Positions 1 to 12,239 of a stretch of 64,000 nt of DNA are shown here, one piece after another. The first letter of the stretch is position 1. Each line of letters opens with the position of its first letter. The notes beneath the pieces were generated by a model. The model was given only the letters and a program-made list of their open reading frames with translations, was not told where the DNA came from and did no database searches. A program made the position numbers and the translations under genes. The stretch comes from Patiria miniata (lineage: Eukaryota; Echinodermata; Asteroidea; Valvatida; Asterinidae), in contig NW_024037072.1 in assembly GCF_015706575.1 (NCBI RefSeq), positions 14,633,162-14,697,161 on the forward strand. The letters run 5' to 3'.

Positions 1-2630
1 ATTTCCGAAAAGGAAATCTTTCATTTGACTTGCAAATTCAACAGTCCTCTTTAAGAGCCACGTTTTCCCCCCGCGACTAGATCTCTCCGGACTTGAGGAG
101 TACTAAAACAAAGCCCTGTAAGATTTTGCTATTCTCTCGATCGTTCTGTCTGCTGAAACCCAGACAATCCAATTCCTGCTAAACAAACATGTCTGCTCTG
201 CGTTGCTCCTCCAGACCTTGACAAAAACACAAATTGCAGCTGCAAAAAGACAATTTTTCAGCAGCTATCTCCTCAATTTGATTACGCCTTTTTTTTTTTT
301 AGGTCGGTAGTAGTCGGAGAATGCAAGGGAATGCCGGGAGATCCAAGCTTGGGCAAAGCTTGGGCAAAGCTTGCTCGGAAAATCAGAGGACAGGCGCAGA
401 AATTGGTTTTATTCGTGGAGCAATCTCACACCGCCCACGGGATCTTTTTTTTTCTTCTCCTTCCTTCCTCCCAGAGTGTGTGGTCATACAATCTCATCTC
501 AATGACGGAGCAGCTCGCGGCAGAAAACACTACCGAGAATCGGTTCTCCCGCAAGCGCCGTCTTATTTCAGTGTCACTTGCAACAGCCATGCATTCGTTA
601 TCTTTACAAAGGAGGTATTTCTGTGTGAAAACAACTGATGAATCACACATTTTAAACTTGAAGGTTGTATTGTACACGTGCACTTTCATGCATCTGAACA
701 GATATTACCAAAGGCCCAGAAAAGAAATGGACAGTTTCATAAATTTTGTTTTTATTATCGCATTTGAAGCGGAGTTTACTTTGTTCACAGTTACAATCAT
801 ACGTGTACATGTACATGTACCAGTTCATGACGGCATTTATACTGTGGATGATATGACAAGTCAATTGTAATTCAACCCCGACTACCCTAAATCCGTTGAA
901 ATGCAAACCCAGATTTCATGGAATTTTAAGGTTTTTCGGACTGTGGGATCCCGCCTCTATTACCTCCCATGGGGATTACATTGTGCTTTCCATGTTTGTT
1001 TTTCCCCTCCCCTCCCCCCCAACAAAAAAAGAGGGTTTTTTTTGCATTATTAGAAAAAAAGGTTCTATAGGTTACATGTATACAATCCCTATGCATTTTC
1101 ATGTAGTGTACTGAAGTTACACGTATGCATGTTTGTGTATTATATTTCTTTAGTTTAAGTACATTCCGTGTGTACTCTGCACATGTATGAAAAATATATG
1201 ATTTTGAAACAAATATTGTTGCTCCTCCAATTAACAAACACAAGAAGCCTTAGAATTGTCCAAGTCTGAGATGGAGACAGAGACACAAGGGGGAACAACA
1301 CAAGATCCATGCAGTTACCTCCAGGCTTTCACCACAGGCAAATGCAATTTTCTGGTATCGCCATGCGGGGGCCCATGCTTGTTATAGGAGTCAAAGCCAC
1401 AGGATTAACGGCATCACTTAAAAACATGACTCCCGGCGAATTAGAATGCCCGGCTAAAAGTAACAGTATCCTGCCACAAGTGTGAGGAGATGAATTATTC
1501 AAGATTGAGAAGGGGGGGGGGTGCGATGTGAGTCGTACGGGTGGGGGTCAAAGAGGTACGGTAAGGCGATAGGAGCCCGAGAGTTGGATAGAAATTGCTT
1601 GCCATGATCCCAGGATGAAACCATACATGTGAAATTAACAAGCATGGGTGATGGAAAATGAACGATTCGGTCCAAAGATATACCCAATTTTGTATAAAGG
1701 GTACACATGAGGCCGGGGGTAGGCCGATCATCATCACCTATTGGCACATTTAGCCGTTCCCCCATCCATTTACTCCATCTGATCTGGCACACACTGTTGA
1801 TGGCCACGTTCCGTCCCAGTTTTGTTTTAACAGTGAAGGCAATGAAAATATTGGAGATGCGAACCGGCAAACAGCACCTGGGGGATGGAGAGAGGGGCTT
1901 TGCTGCACGAAAGGCGTAGGATAAACATGGTATCCTTTCCGCTGCAAAAAGGGGAGGGGGAGATGCTTTCTTTGCCGACGGAAAGAAAAAGGTTTTTGGT
2001 GTCATACATAACTAGGGCAAGGCCCTCACCAAAATGGGTTATCTACATGTACATGTAAAAGTGAGAGAAAAAAATGTTTAGTGCAAAAGTTGTTTTTATA
2101 CACTGTACCGGTACATCACACACAAGAACTGCAAACTGTTCAGACATGCTAAGGTTTCAAAACAGGCTGGAAAAGCTCATCATTCTCATCTTACTTGAGC
2201 AATAGTGCATCACCTCCAAAACATGTTTTCCTCCCTTTTCAAACAAACCAGAGCTTGTTATTTTGTCTGGACACCCTGTTACATGCACATGAAATCAATA
2301 AAATATGTACATGTAACAGTACCTCTGAGTACATACAACATAACTTTCAGGTCTTTTGTTCTTCAGAATGGGCTCTTATTACAATGAAGGCTACATGTAG
2401 CATCAAAAGGGGTGAACCTGTTAGTGTATTCAAAAGATTTTTGCTTTTGGCATTGCAGATCAGTAATATGCTTACATGTACAAAATGCATGTATTCCAAT
2501 CCAGAATCTTCATCAATACAGCATCAATTTTAGAGATTTTTTTTTGGGGGGGGGAGGTTTAAGTACCGGTAATTTATATTTTGTACAGTCTGGCCACTGA
2601 CTGTCACTTGAAGGTCCGCAGGAGTGGGCT
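1..2630. other. Non-coding, unique AT-rich sequence
   Basis: No convincing exon. It holds an 11 bp tandem unit AAGCTTGGGCA repeated about 2.5 times at 345-374, a 10-base G run at 1512-1521, T/A homopolymers and several palindromic ACATGTACATGT stretches (for example 806-819 and 2045-2057). Open frames up to 179 codons here overlap one another on both strands and resemble nothing known. Confidence 0.6.
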
Positions 2631-2639
2631 TGTCAAAAT

Positions 2640-2880
2640 ATCTCCACAAAACACCACTCTGTTCGCTCAGCGCGAAGTGAGTGCAGCACAGCGTTAACAA
2701 ACCCTCCAAAGTGAACTACAGCGCTGCGTAGCAACGCCGACATGCGCTTGGATTCCAGAATTTCCGGTTGTGTTCCCCACTCTGCTCCAGACGACCAGAA
2801 CGCTCGGCGGACAAACCAAAAGCCCGAGACTGCGCGAGTCAGCGAGTAATATTTCTTAAGTGCATGGGCGCATCTCATCC
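2640..2880. promoter_or_regulatory. CpG-rich island, possible promoter or enhancer
   Basis: About 240 bp is clearly richer in C, G and CpG than its flanks (TCAGCGCGAAGTGAG, CAGCGCTGCGTAGCAACGCCGAC, GAACGCTCGGCGGAC, GACTGCGCGAGTCAGCGAG). GTAGCAAC resembles an RFX half-site. No TATA box or clear ORF. Invertebrate genomes are mosaically methylated, so an isolated CpG-rich patch is a weak sign of an active element. Confidence 0.3.
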
Positions 2881-4679
2881 CCCTCCAACAACGCGTATCA
2901 ACACTCTCAGATCACACAGATAAATGTGAGGTCTGATCCATTATGGTATTTTTTCATCAAGAGTAAACCTAACAAGGATTGTAGTCCCAATGAGCTAGTG
3001 AATATAAAACAGAATAGCAAGAGACAGCCTTTATTTATTGTAGCACCTTTCAAGCAAATGGCTCATATATGGAGGCACGTGTGTAACCGAGGACCCAGTT
3101 TCTGATTAGATTTGCTACACGTGTACATGTAAATGTACAATTACAATAGCCTCATTTCCCCCGTTATATTTTTCCTCTCCTTCCTTCTTTCCCTAACCAC
3201 TCTCTGTGACGGCATGATTGACGTCGACCCCCGCAACCTCCTTGTCCATGTACTTGCAAAAGCTGCTACCATCTGATCAATGCAGAGCCATTCCAAACTT
3301 TAACCCTACAATCCCCGCCAACGTGCTCAATTTGTGGCGAGGGGCGCTCGCAATTGCAGGCTATCTGGTGCCAGAAAGTTGTGACACTGGGGAAATTATA
3401 TCTGTGCATCGACTCACTGCGCACGGAAACACTGCGAAGATAAAGTAATTTCTGGGACGAATTAATTTCATTTATTGATGTATCTGCTTGTAATTCAATT
3501 GCCAAGAGATATTGCGTTTCAGAATTAAGCGTTTTTTCCTCAATTCGAAGACTGAAATTTACATTTTCAGTTTCACTGTATGTTTTTTATTAAAGGCAGA
3601 CAGTCTGTAAATATTTAACGACACACCATACCTACATGTGTACATGTACACATACCGGTGTGCACACTGTTTGCATACATGTACATGTGCAATCATATTG
3701 TATGTCACTTATGTGTACATGTACGAACCTTTCAAGCAAGTGACTTATCAATTTCCCCCGTGCACCTACTTTACATGTAAATTCTTCAGACCATTTCAAT
3801 TTGACTATCAAAAAACGACACCCTTCTCCCTCACGGTTCACTTGCAAATCTCTGACCCAAATACGCGCTGATGGGGTGAAGAAAATTACCATCGCCTTCG
3901 TAAGCCTGTGTGCTGCATTCAACCATGAGGCTGACAAAATAGGCCGAGATGCCCTAACTCAGGGTGACAAGAGTGGCCTTTTATAAGGTGGGCATGTATC
4001 TGCCACCCCCCCCCCCCTTGTTATTTTTAAACAGTTGGCTAGAATGATAAATGATCTCATCATCTTCTGCAAACTATGTACATGTACACAAAAGTACCAA
4101 AGGAAAGCAGAGGATTCATGGAGGCAGCTCAAAACGTTCAAATTTCAAGTTCACAAAAAATTGTCATCATAATTCCCTACTCATCAATACAATCACAAAC
4201 CTTTCTTATTAACATTTGAATTAGATTTTAAGACAGAGCCATGCTTTCAAGCCACTACAAAAGTGCATACATGTGCATGTACACTGTACTCACGGGACAG
4301 TTGTTTTTCACTTGATATTTTGAAAAAAAGTTATAACTTACAATAGAACTTTAAGGCTTACCACTTAAATCCTTTCAAACCATGCTTAATATCCAACGGT
4401 ACTGTTTTGTATAAGTACATGGACATAGGATATTGACAGATTTGGAAAAATATTTCCTGTAAACAACATGATCCTGTCAAATACACAACCAGAAGAAAAG
4501 ATGCTTAATGAATAAGAGAGGCTTAAGCCCTTCTTTCCTCCTCTGTCTGTATCAGCATGCATCCCCAGACTCTTTTCTCCAAGTGCCTTCATTTCAGCCC
4601 AAGAATGGGCACTGAATTGCCAGGCATCCGTGGCAATACTCTTGTCAGATGCAATTTTTTGGGAAACAGTCTCAAGCCC

Positions 4680-4830
4680 AAGCGTCAACGATAGCATCGC
4701 GCCGTTGCAGCTGAATCAAGCCCTGATAAGAATCAGCCGCTAAAGCCGATGCTATCTGCCTCTCTGCTTCAACGACACAAGCATGAATATTCATCACGCA
4801 ATCGCGCTGGATGAGACAAAATTTTCACTG
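4680..4830. promoter_or_regulatory. Possible conserved non-coding element
   Basis: High-complexity sequence without homopolymers (AACGATAGCATCGCGCCG, GCCGATGCTATCTGCC, CATGAATATTCATCACGCAA). GATAGCATCG recurs inverted as CGATGCTATC, and ATGAATATTCAT is a 12 bp palindrome with octamer/POU-like character. Conservation cannot be tested here. Confidence 0.25.
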
Positions 4831-7800
4831 CATGGCTGAATAACACAGCTACATGTTCCCATAGGAACTACCGGTACGCCCCTGTTTTTGGTGTTTTCTT
4901 CAATACAGGTTATCTATTGTTCTGTACAGATAAGGTCGTGGGTCTGTTACAACGAAGCTCCCATTCTGAAAAATTTGCAGAATCTCACATCATTTAAGAG
5001 TGGTTGGATTCTACATTTTCCCCCAACCAAAACTGAATTTTTAAAAAGGGACAATGGGTTATGCAGCAAGGCAGATGTCCGCCACCATTCCCAAAGATAT
5101 ACCTGTAGGCCCCCTATAGATGTAGAGAAAGAAACACTTCCTCAGAAGATCTACACGGGTGTGGCCTATTTGCATGCAGTGCAAGCTTTCGAGGAGCTCT
5201 GTGAACTTTTGAGAGACCGGCGCTGCGTTCTGCAACTCAATGCTCTAGATATAAACGAGGGGCACATCGAGGTGTAATGCCAGACGCAAATTGATTCAGG
5301 TGACAGAAAATGAAGGCTTTGGGGTCAGGTCTTCAGGCCATTCCAGGCCTATTACATGCTGAAAGGCAGGTGCTTAATATCGGAACTACTGAGACCCCGT
5401 CCAAGCAGGGAACTATACATGCAAGCAGACCAGAAAGGTATCTGAGTCCCAGGATCGGCCAATTTTTTTTTTTTTTCGGTCTTCTTTTCTTCCTTTTTTT
5501 TCATTCACTTGGCCTCGGTTCGCGCTTCTCTCGCCAATCTGTCTGTAATTGCATATCAATCGTCCTACAGATGCAGGGATATATGCGCCGGGCAGTGCGA
5601 GGGATCAGGTGGCCAAGATATAGCCACGATAATACATGGCTCCAGAGCCAGCCAGTAGGTTTTTCATTAAAGATAAATCGGGATTACCATGCTTGTTCAC
5701 CAGAAGAAGTGTACGGGCAGTAACCTGCTTCTCTGTTGTGCCATGTGTATCAGAGGCACCAGAGATTTCATTTATTTCCTGATGACATTTTGAGCACTAT
5801 CATTCAGCTAGATACCCATATGAAAACAGCTGCAGTTGCTGCATTTGGCTTTGTTCCTTTGTATGTACATACTGTACATCCACAATCTCATATTCATGAA
5901 TTGACAGCAAGCTGTACATGTACATGTAAACAGGTGAACTTAATGCTTACAGATCTATACATGTACATAAGTATAATGTACAATACAAGGAATTTATGGA
6001 AATTTCTTAAAACTTGTCAGGTACCTGTACATGTACAAGTACATGTAACCAACTCAGATTTGAACAAAATTTACAGTGAAATGTAAGGGGCAAAAACAAA
6101 TACAATTCTTGTCTGTGCATCTTATGAAAAAGAAAGTGTTCAGTACACAGGACGTGAAATTGCAAAACATTATTGAGGTGCACGAACAAGACAAAAGAAC
6201 CATAGCACAGTGCATCCATGTACTGAGCTACATGCACCGTGCATCATCAGTTTATGCTAATGCATGTACATCACACATTGCTTTTAAAAACCTTTAAAAA
6301 TATACAAAGCCTTCAAATGATACTGAAAACCACAAGTAATTTCACGGTCGATCTGTCCCTTATGCACACGGACATGGCCTGTCCTTTCAGGTCCTCTGCA
6401 TGTACCGTCTTGACACAAAGCATCTTTTTTTCCCCCCTTCCCACTAATACACGGAGTGGGACAAAAAGCTAATAAACCTGACCACAATTTGCCCATGCCC
6501 CTCTTGTCAGCTCCAGCCTTTCATTCATGTTTGCCTTCCCTCTCCCCTAAACCATCATTTTAAATTAGATTTGAGTTTCCCCCCTGCTAAGAGAAAGCCT
6601 CACAAGTGGAGCCCAAAATCTTTAGACAAATAAGACCAAGATTTTTGGGGGGGTCGGCGAGAAAGTAAAAATATGAGTCTTTGACATAAGGATTTAAGGA
6701 CAAAAATGGATAGCTTTATGGCTAGTCAAATATTGACTCAATTCCCCACCGTTGGGTGTACTTGTATACCACGTGTGCAAATAAACCGCCCCTTTTTGCG
6801 CGCACTTAATGTTTTCCACCGCTTTACTGTTCTGGCAAACCACATTTCTCCATGGGCAAACCAAACATTATGAGTCAGAATGCCATCTCTTTTCGTTTTT
6901 GTTTTTGATTACTATATTTTTTTTTTTTAATTCCCGTCCAATTTCTGGTTTGTTATAATAACTGACCTCTGATTGGCGGAGGCAGGGTGATACAGAATAA
7001 GAAAAAAAAATGCAAACAGCAGTGAGGGTTTTACATGAACACCAAAGCGCCATCCATTAATTAGTGGGGCTGGAGCCAACACAGGGCGGATTTCATTAAT
7101 TGTACAGATAGCAATGGGATGAAGGCTGCCGCCCCCAATGAGAAATCAATCTTCGTCAGGGTGTCCAAGTTCACCCCATCGCACTCATGATAAAAAAAAA
7201 AACGAAGATGACGACCATGAACAAACAGACACAGGAACGGCTGAATCCCTCTATTCTCTTTTATCATTTTGGTTTTTATTATTATTATTTTTTTTTTTAT
7301 TTTTTTTTGGAAAATGGGCAAGGGCACCAAGCAGGCTCTCTAATACTCAGAGTAAATTTCCATGAGATTAATATGGATTTGAGGGGCAGGGGAGGAAGAC
7401 AGAGAGAGAGAGAAAGGCCATGGGAAGAGCACCACAAGGGCATCAATGTCAACTCAGACTCAGACTGCCCGTGTAGGTAATTCAGCTCCGATCGTTTTTT
7501 CAAATTGATCAGTCGGGCGTGGGGCCCAACGAAAAGACATGAAAGATGAACACAACTCACACAGTTGGAAAGGAAAACCCAGGAAAGCAGATGAAATTGT
7601 TAAGAATTTTTCGTTTTCAGCACCGTCCACCGCTGAAAATCTTGCAGGACTGGGCGTTATTCTTAACACCTGCCCACATTTTCATACAATGAATGAACTG
7701 AAATTCACCACTGGTCTGCTGTCTAGAGATGGATTGAAGCCATCAACTCTAACATTGTTTAAATTGACAATTTCATCCTACGTGTAAAGTCTCCTTTCAC

Positions 7801-10179
7801 ATTCTCACCCGATCTAGAAAACAAATCAAAATAGCCACTTCAAAACAGCCTGTGCAAATATTACCTCCGTTCAGTTCATGTGATAAACATACATGTACAT
7901 TTGTACATCTCACATAATTTTTGGGCGCCAAAGAATGAATAAACGATGTTAGGGAGAAACAAATTATGAACTTTTCAGTGTGATCCATGTCACACTCAGA
8001 ATTGTAAATATATACACAACCAATCTTATCGCAAACCATCAAAAGACAGTAATACCTTATTTGCAGAGGCTTTGAAAATAAGATTTTATTCATGGTGTGA
8101 TCTCTAAAAACAATCCCCAAGGCGGCTTAAAATCTAGAGAACCTGCAAATGAGGGACGACAGAGAAATCAGACACCTGTGAAGTTGCTCAAATAGCAATG
8201 GGGGAAATCAGGAAAAACAACCGGCAATGGAATTCAGGAGGGGAAGGAAATAATTCTGAATTTCATTGTCCGAGAGTGAAAGGAAAAAAAACCCGGACGG
8301 GTCTGCCAAACTGAGAAGGTTGGTGACATTTAGAGAACACTTTATAGGTTATGTATGGTCATTGAAAATCTTTCGCCTGGCAGTATCGGGTTTCGGAATC
8401 CTTGCAGCGGGGGCTCAGCATGGAGACGATGGGACCTTGTTTTCTTATTCCGGAAAGCTCACTTGAGAAGCAGCAAATCTAACGTTTGCTGGCCTGGTTT
8501 TGAAGCATTTTACTAGCCTACAACCGTTGGTGCGACACACTAAAACAGTTCTTGGGAAGGGATAAAAAAAATGTGCTCCTTATTTATTCTATAAATACAG
8601 TTCATGTCCATATGAACCACACTTGATATGATCACTAGGACAAAACATGTCAAAGAAAAAGACCATTTGAAACTGGGAGACTCAAACTCAGAAATATGTA
8701 TTTCATGGCTTCCAGTCCCCCCCCCCAAAAAAATAGGGTCTTAAGCCTGGTGTAGAACAAGATACTGAAGTTTTTCCTATCATGTAAACATTTAAACTGT
8801 ACGTGTAACATGTAATTATATTTCGCCTTCAGATAAAGATTGAATGTTGGGGAAATGTTGAAACTGTGACTGATTGTGAGGAAAAAATGTTATGAAGCCT
8901 GAATAAATTGCAAGAAACACAAACAAGTCTGAGACTGAAACAGTATTGTAAACAAAAACCCGATTTGGTCAGCATTAATATGATATTCAGAGATTTGATG
9001 ACAGGCGGCGTGACCATGAATCAGAGAAGCCTCTGTAGTGTTAGGGTAAGAAGGTTGCCAGGTACATGTAAAACAAATCTGTGCCTGGGGTATAACAAGT
9101 ATTTTTATGAGCGGGTGTAAAATTAGAAAAGGGAAGGAAAAAAAAAACTAAATGGATGAGAATGAAATGACTTCATATGCCGTAACTCATCAGCGACGTC
9201 GGCTGCACAACATCAGGTGTTTCATCACGAGTGTCGCGCATGTCACCGTTTACCCACGAAAATAACTGGAAGCAAAGCAGTGGGACGAGGGGAGTCAAAG
9301 AAAGAAAGAGCGAAAAAAATATATATAAAGGGTGGAACACCCTTCTGGCAACCGTCATGCAACAACCGATCCATCTCCCGCAAGCTCATATCGACATCCT
9401 CGCAATTGCAAGGGGGGACACTAAATAGCAGTGGCTGGAGACAAGTTAAAATAAATTGTACGTTAGGAAAATTAGGGGTGGCTCAGGTGGGAAAGTTACA
9501 GTAGGGAGGGTCTGCGGAATGTCGACAGAGGTTGCTCCTCGTGTTGGCTGATTTTATGGGGCAGATAGTTTGTGCGATGCGTTACATTGTGGACACTGTT
9601 GCTAAAATTCAGTGGAATGTGCTCTATCATTGTGTCTACAAACATGTACAGCAGGCATAAAACTGGGAATTTGTTTTTCAATTTGCAATGGCACTCATGA
9701 TAAGTTTTTAAAAAACGAGGAAATCTGTGGATCTGAGAAAAAGTTGCATGCCTGATACATGTACATGCGACTGTGGTGAATTTAGGCTTTGTTTTTTCGT
9801 CCCACTATCAAACCATGTGCAACCATTAAATGAATGCCTGACTTCATTTCCAAAACTAAGGTCCCTAAAAAATTCTTTGTTGAGGGGGAAAATGCATTTT
9901 TAATAGTTGGAAAACTCTAATTCAATAATTGTTGCATTGTTTGATTTTGTTGTAATGTCTGGTGCACTGTTTCAAGGTACAGAAAATCATACCGTATCAT
10001 CAAATAGACTACTCCGTATGCAGACTGAATACAATTTTGCCCAAGGAAGCCGGCAAGAGAAAGCAACATCTGACACAATTCATTTCATGCTGCATGACTG
10101 CTGCATGACAATTGTGAAATTAACGGAACTCATGAATACCGGCTGGGTGTAGCACTCACGCAACTCGCCATTTCTCCGT

Positions 10180-10540
10180 TGCCAAGCAGAAAAATGCATA
10201 ATGGCATTTGGCAAGAATCAACCTACAGCTCGATTAGCATCGGCAACCATCCGTGAAGCAGAGAAGGGAAGAAAGGGGGTTCCAGCCCAGCTAATCGTGG
10301 ACTAGCATCAAACGCGGTGTTTACCCAGTATCGAGCCATTAATGTCGTACTACATCGCACTCAACCACACCCAAATTTCCAACACGCGCTGCGGCGACCC
10401 ATAAACCGCAAATTTTATTTAGCACAGACAGCAACCATCAAAAAAGAAAGGGGTTGAATTTTTGATCCTTCCGAGAGTGGTCATTCAATATTTCATGAAT
10501 TGAAGTGGCTCCCATAGGCTGAATTATTAATGAGTCACTG
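10180..10540. promoter_or_regulatory. Possible conserved non-coding element
   Basis: Complex sequence with homeodomain-type cores (GATTAGC, GCTAATC, GCCATTAATG, AATTATTAATGAG) and CpG-containing stretches (CACGCGCTGCGGCGACC) between simple AT-rich flanks. There is no open frame. It is the kind of block that tends to be conserved near developmental genes, but that is inference. Confidence 0.25.
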
Positions 10541-12061
10541 CAATGCAAAGTGCTATGTAACCCACTCTGCTGCTGAAGCAGTCTAATATGAAATACATGC
10601 ATAATGCAGGAGGGATTGTTTGTTCATCCTAGCAACCAAGCATTACTCCACTCAGCCAATGCTTCTTTTTTTTTATTTATGTACAAGCATGACAGACAAA
10701 ATGTTCCAGCATGCAAATTATTAAGACAAGCATATCATACTGGTACACACACACCCTTTGGTTTTCTCAATGAGCAAAACATATATTTTTTCACCCTTTC
10801 TCAATAACAGTTTGAACATGGTAGACACTTGTATGCAAATTGCGAGAACTTTTTGTTTTTGGTTTGGAGAACAGAAGCTTAACATTTCCCTCTGTTTTCC
10901 TACACTTTTCTTCATGCATAGGGATGAGGAGGGCATTTTGGAGACGGTTAAATTTGACAAAGCAAGTGTTGTTGAAAAATTATGTGTGCAAATTAGAAAT
11001 GGCGTCATCACTCTTGTCTTGTCAGCAATCATGGACAGACAAAAATAGAGGCATTCAGGCGAAATAACACCCTGACAAACAGCCCTTGTCAGTTGCAGGC
11101 CTCAGGTGCCGGTCTTAGGCCATGCACCAGGAGTGACTAATCTTGTTATTCGTGGGTGTTTTTTTCCCCCCTAATGCCTAAAACTCACCCAAGTGAAGCC
11201 CAGTTGCATGACACTGACCGAGTGCGTAACAAAAAAGCCAAGCACAAGAGATAAAAACCGACAAACAGTCTTATCCAGCACTTCTGCAAATGTGGATCTT
11301 ATTTTTACAAAATTGTATTCCTGCCCTACAAAACACTTTCCTCTCTCTATTTTTTTTAATCACATGTACATGTACCTTACTTCCTAGTCCACCCTTTCAT
11401 TCACAATTTCGTCTTCAGCCATCTTTAATACCGCCCCTCCAGTTATTTTTCTGCTTCTTTTACAGCCCACATGCAATTTTGTTTTCTTTGTTGCCCACAG
11501 CGAGAATTCCCTGACTCATATAATCTGTTGACAGAGCCTTCCCGGATCCCTCTGAAGATTAATCCCTAATTATGCCTGAATCTGTGTGGGTCTACCCCTT
11601 GAGCTTAATTAAAAAGGGGGAAAAAATACCGTAGATTGAGCAGAAGCTGGTTTGAGAATGTGCTATCGGGGATCCATTGGCTGCCATGAGGTGCTGGCAT
11701 TGCAAGCCAATTTTTCTCTTTTCAATCATCCCCCCCAAAAATGAATACGAGTTGACTCCTATCTCCTTTGTGTTCAACGTGAGAGAGTTACAAACTCTGT
11801 TTGCTTGTGTAACTGAGCAATTTTCCACAGGAATGACAGAGGCACATCATTTCAAAGTGTGATCATCAATGCTATTCTTTTTTTCTCAGTCCAGGGAGAA
11901 AGCAAAAAATGAGAGTGCTGAATTCAAGTTTATCATGGGGCAGGGAGGCAGCAAGGTGGTAGGTGTAGATAGCGAAGAGTGCTGCAGCTTAGACTGGATG
12001 CTAAAATGATACGGAGGCAGGGAGGGGGAGTGGATATTAATACAAGAAGTCCGGTACTCAC

Positions 12062-12110
12062 CATCTCCGCCGTCCGCCATGCTTTGCAGCTTGTTGTCGA
12101 TGTTCATCAT
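12062..12110 (-). CDS. Candidate first coding exon of an unidentified gene (partial)
   Basis: Read on the - strand, ATG ATG at 12110 starts a 16-codon frame, MMNIDNKLQSMADGGD plus one base, that ends at a consensus donor G|GTGAGT (GT at 12061-12060). The surrounding 150 bp is CpG-rich (GCGACGACGGG, GGACGGCGGAG) in an otherwise AT-rich region, and a TATA box with an ATTGG box lies at the right distance upstream. The frame upstream of the ATG is closed by TAA just below the TATA box. I do not recognise the peptide; a short first exon encoding a polar N-terminus is common in developmental regulators. Exon 2 would lie at lower coordinates, and no convincing partner exon was found in 1-12000. It could be a chance ORF in a CpG-rich enhancer. 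Confidence 0.4.
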
Positions 12111-12175
12111 TCTGCGGTAAGCAGAGCCGGCACTTGGCACGTTGTAAATCCCGTCGTCGCGAGCTGTTGACAGAC

Positions 12176-12230
12176 TGCCGTGTGACAGGCACGGGGGTGC
12201 TTTTTATGGATACGAGTTCAGCCAATCCGC
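12176..12230 (-). promoter_or_regulatory. Candidate core promoter: ATTGG (CCAAT) box, TATA-like box, start region
   Basis: On the - strand the order is GGATTGGCTG (ATTGG at 12226-12222), then CCATAAAAAG (12209-12200), then CTGTCACACGG about 25 bp further, where an initiator would be expected (around 12184-12178). The candidate ATG follows after roughly 70-75 nt of leader. Spacing is canonical for a TATA promoter, but the motifs are short, so this remains an inference. Confidence 0.4.
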
Positions 12231-12239
12231 TGCTGCCGT

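Larger units (their letters stand above)
2881..12061. other. Non-coding, gene-free interval
   Basis: No exon or known repeat could be supported. It contains frequent ACATGTAC palindromes (3121-3131, 3640-3652, 3678-3688, 5916-5927, 6025-6047), a 12-base C run at 4006-4017, long T runs at 5462-5475 and 7290-7310, and two patches of more complex, CpG-bearing sequence at 4680-4830 and 10180-10540. If the exon at 12062-12110 is real, this is its first intron. Confidence 0.55.

Noticed and set aside
331..870. 179-codon open frame on the + strand
   Set aside because: Overlaps other frames on both strands, crosses T-runs and palindromic ACATGTAC tracts, and resembles no protein family.
1499..2005. 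168-codon open frame on the - strand
   Set aside because: Low-complexity Ser/Pro content from G/C runs, no splice sites, unrecognised.
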